From contig JACXVH010000192.1 in the NCBI GenBank assembly GCA_014763515.1, forward strand, positions 1 through 5,553: DNA of 5,553 bases, in the 5' to 3' direction. The stretch is from Flavobacteriaceae bacterium. GTDB taxonomy: Bacteria > Bacteroidota > Bacteroidia > Flavobacteriales > Flavobacteriaceae. Each line of letters begins with the position of its first letter. The stretch's first letter is position 1. The notes beneath the pieces were generated by a model, which was not told the DNA's origin, made no database searches, and worked only from the letters and a program-made list of their open reading frames with translations. The position numbers and the translations under genes were made by a program. Below, one piece after another: positions 4,682 to 5,553 of the stretch.

Positions 4682-5553
4682 TATTCTTCAATATCAACTT
4701 GGTCTTTTCTTTTTTTCTCTTTGTCGGCTTTCTTCTTCATTTTTTTGTCCATTTTACTGCCGTTATCTTTTTCAATTTTTACTTCTTCATAATTATCAGC
4801 AAAACGCCAAGAAAAACCAATATTAGCATTTAAAATTCCTGGTGTATTTTTTAAATTTTTACCGAAGGAAGCATCTAATTGCATGTTCTTGTGAAATAAA
4901 TAAGCAGCACCAATTCTAAAAACGCCATCTGAATAATAATCACCATTGTATCCTTGATTTTCAATAAATCCAGACCATTGTGAATTAAATCCTCTTGTTA
5001 AAGTTAAGATGTAGTTGATACTCGCAAAATCGGTTCCTATTTTATCATAACTAATATTGGTTACTAAAACCCAGCGAGAACCAAATTGATTTTGAGCTAT
5101 GATTGTTGCTTTTGGACTAAATGAAGGTTCTTCAATATTAGAGGGAGCGTAGTTGAAAGGATTATCGCCAATTCCAAAATTTACACCTGCATAACCTGCC
5201 AAAGCAGGAATTAATTGTCTCCATTTAAAACTATGTTGTGCTCTCCAACTGTATAAATTTGGTTTTTCTTCATAGTTTTTATGTGGATCATAAAATAAAT
5301 ATTTGGCACCAAGCGTCAATTGTTTAAATCCGCTTCTACTTTCATCTACATAAACTGAATTAAATTTATCTCTTTGATATTGAATTTCACCAACAACTTC
5401 TAATTCTTCTTTCCAAACACCATATCGCAATACAAGTTCTGCCATAAAACCTTTTGCATCATAATTTAATTTATCATGATTTTCAGAAATATAAGACAAA
5501 CCAGTTTCGGCTTGAATAATAGTTTTACCAACAGAAAACGCCATCATCGATTT
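4681..5553 (-). CDS. Outer-membrane beta-barrel protein (putative transporter), 3' part
   Basis: The frame is open to the right edge (290 residues visible). The ATG at 5547 is unlikely to be the start, because the frame continues upstream through K-S and no signal peptide is present; the signal sequence should lie outside the window. The visible part alternates polar and aromatic or hydrophobic residues in many short strands with N/D/G-rich turns, as in outer-membrane barrels. It resembles a Bacteroidota family annotated as putative transporter, related to the phenol MetA-like barrel domain. Typical segments are TLGAKYLFYDP, SPKATIIAQNQ, SYDKIGTDFASINYILT and a penultimate strand LFHKNMQLDASFGK; the last strand ends in GFSWRF. 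A 37-residue charged tail, rich in K/D/E, follows. The substrate is unknown. The stop overlaps the original start of the GNAT-like gene by one base, so the two were translated in tandem. Confidence 0.75.
   Translation of the reverse strand, partial: KSMMAFSVGKTIIQAETGLSYISENHDKLNYDAKGFMAELVLRYGVWKEELEVVGEIQYQRDKFNSVYVDESRSGFKQLTLGAKYLFYDPHKNYEEKPNLYSWRAQHSFKWRQLIPALAGYAGVNFGIGDNPFNYAPSNIEEPSFSPKATIIAQNQFGSRWVLVTNISYDKIGTDFASINYILTLTRGFNSQWSGFIENQGYNGDYYSDGVFRIGAAYLFHKNMQLDASFGKNLKNTPGILNANIGFSWRFADNYEEVKIEKDNGSKMDKKMKKKADKEKKRKDQVDIEE

Noticed and set aside
1..5553. Search for tRNA, rRNA, CRISPR repeats, insertion-sequence ends, phage or defence genes
   Set aside because: No repeated units, transposase-like proteins, tRNA-like folds or defence-family motifs are visible. 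The genes are of housekeeping or conserved flavobacterial type.

Overview
The window looks like an ordinary chromosomal stretch from a member of the Flavobacteriaceae (Bacteroidota), probably a marine or aquatic genus. The evidence is the strong A+T bias, the lack of Shine-Dalgarno sequences in front of the starts, several copies of the Bacteroidota sigma-type -7 box (TAnnTTTG), and proteins that read like typical flavobacterial housekeeping genes. I see no insertion sequence, prophage, CRISPR array, tRNA or rRNA.

Layout, left to right. (1) 1-872, minus: N-terminal 290 residues of a DEAD-box RNA helicase that runs off the left edge. (2) 873-1037: divergent promoter region. (3) 1038-1553, plus: a TRIC/UPF0126-type membrane protein that appears to lack one internal membrane segment. 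(4) 1543-2121, minus: RdgB/HAM1 XTP/dITP diphosphatase, overlapping the previous gene tail to tail by 11 bp. (5) 2122-2370: intergenic region with a strong GC-rich hairpin, a minus-strand promoter in front of it, and a plus-strand promoter for the next gene. I interpret the first two as a small structured RNA gene of about 64 nt or an attenuated rdgB leader. (6) 2371-3633, plus: a PLP-dependent alpha-oxoamine synthase of the serine palmitoyltransferase type. (7) 3653-3681: bidirectional terminator. (8) 3684-4681, minus: a flavobacterial GNAT-like gene whose 5' part is broken by a frame-changing deletion. (9) 4681-5553, minus: C-terminal 290 residues of an outer-membrane beta-barrel protein whose stop codon overlaps the original start of gene 8 (TAATG). 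Genes 9 and 8 therefore form a two-gene operon. The other genes are functionally unrelated: RNA remodelling, nucleotide-pool cleansing, lipid synthesis.

Three points deserve attention. First, the candidate small RNA has promoter elements at the right spacing, an upstream hairpin and an intrinsic terminator, all between two divergent protein genes where no terminator is otherwise needed. Second, the GNAT-like gene keeps both its original first 22 codons and the rest of its body, but in different frames, with about 40 conserved residues missing between them. Third, the TRIC-like gene carries what looks like an in-frame loss of about 25-30 residues. Two independent deletions in so short a window suggest either local gene decay or an assembly problem. 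Family comparisons are from memory, without any database search.
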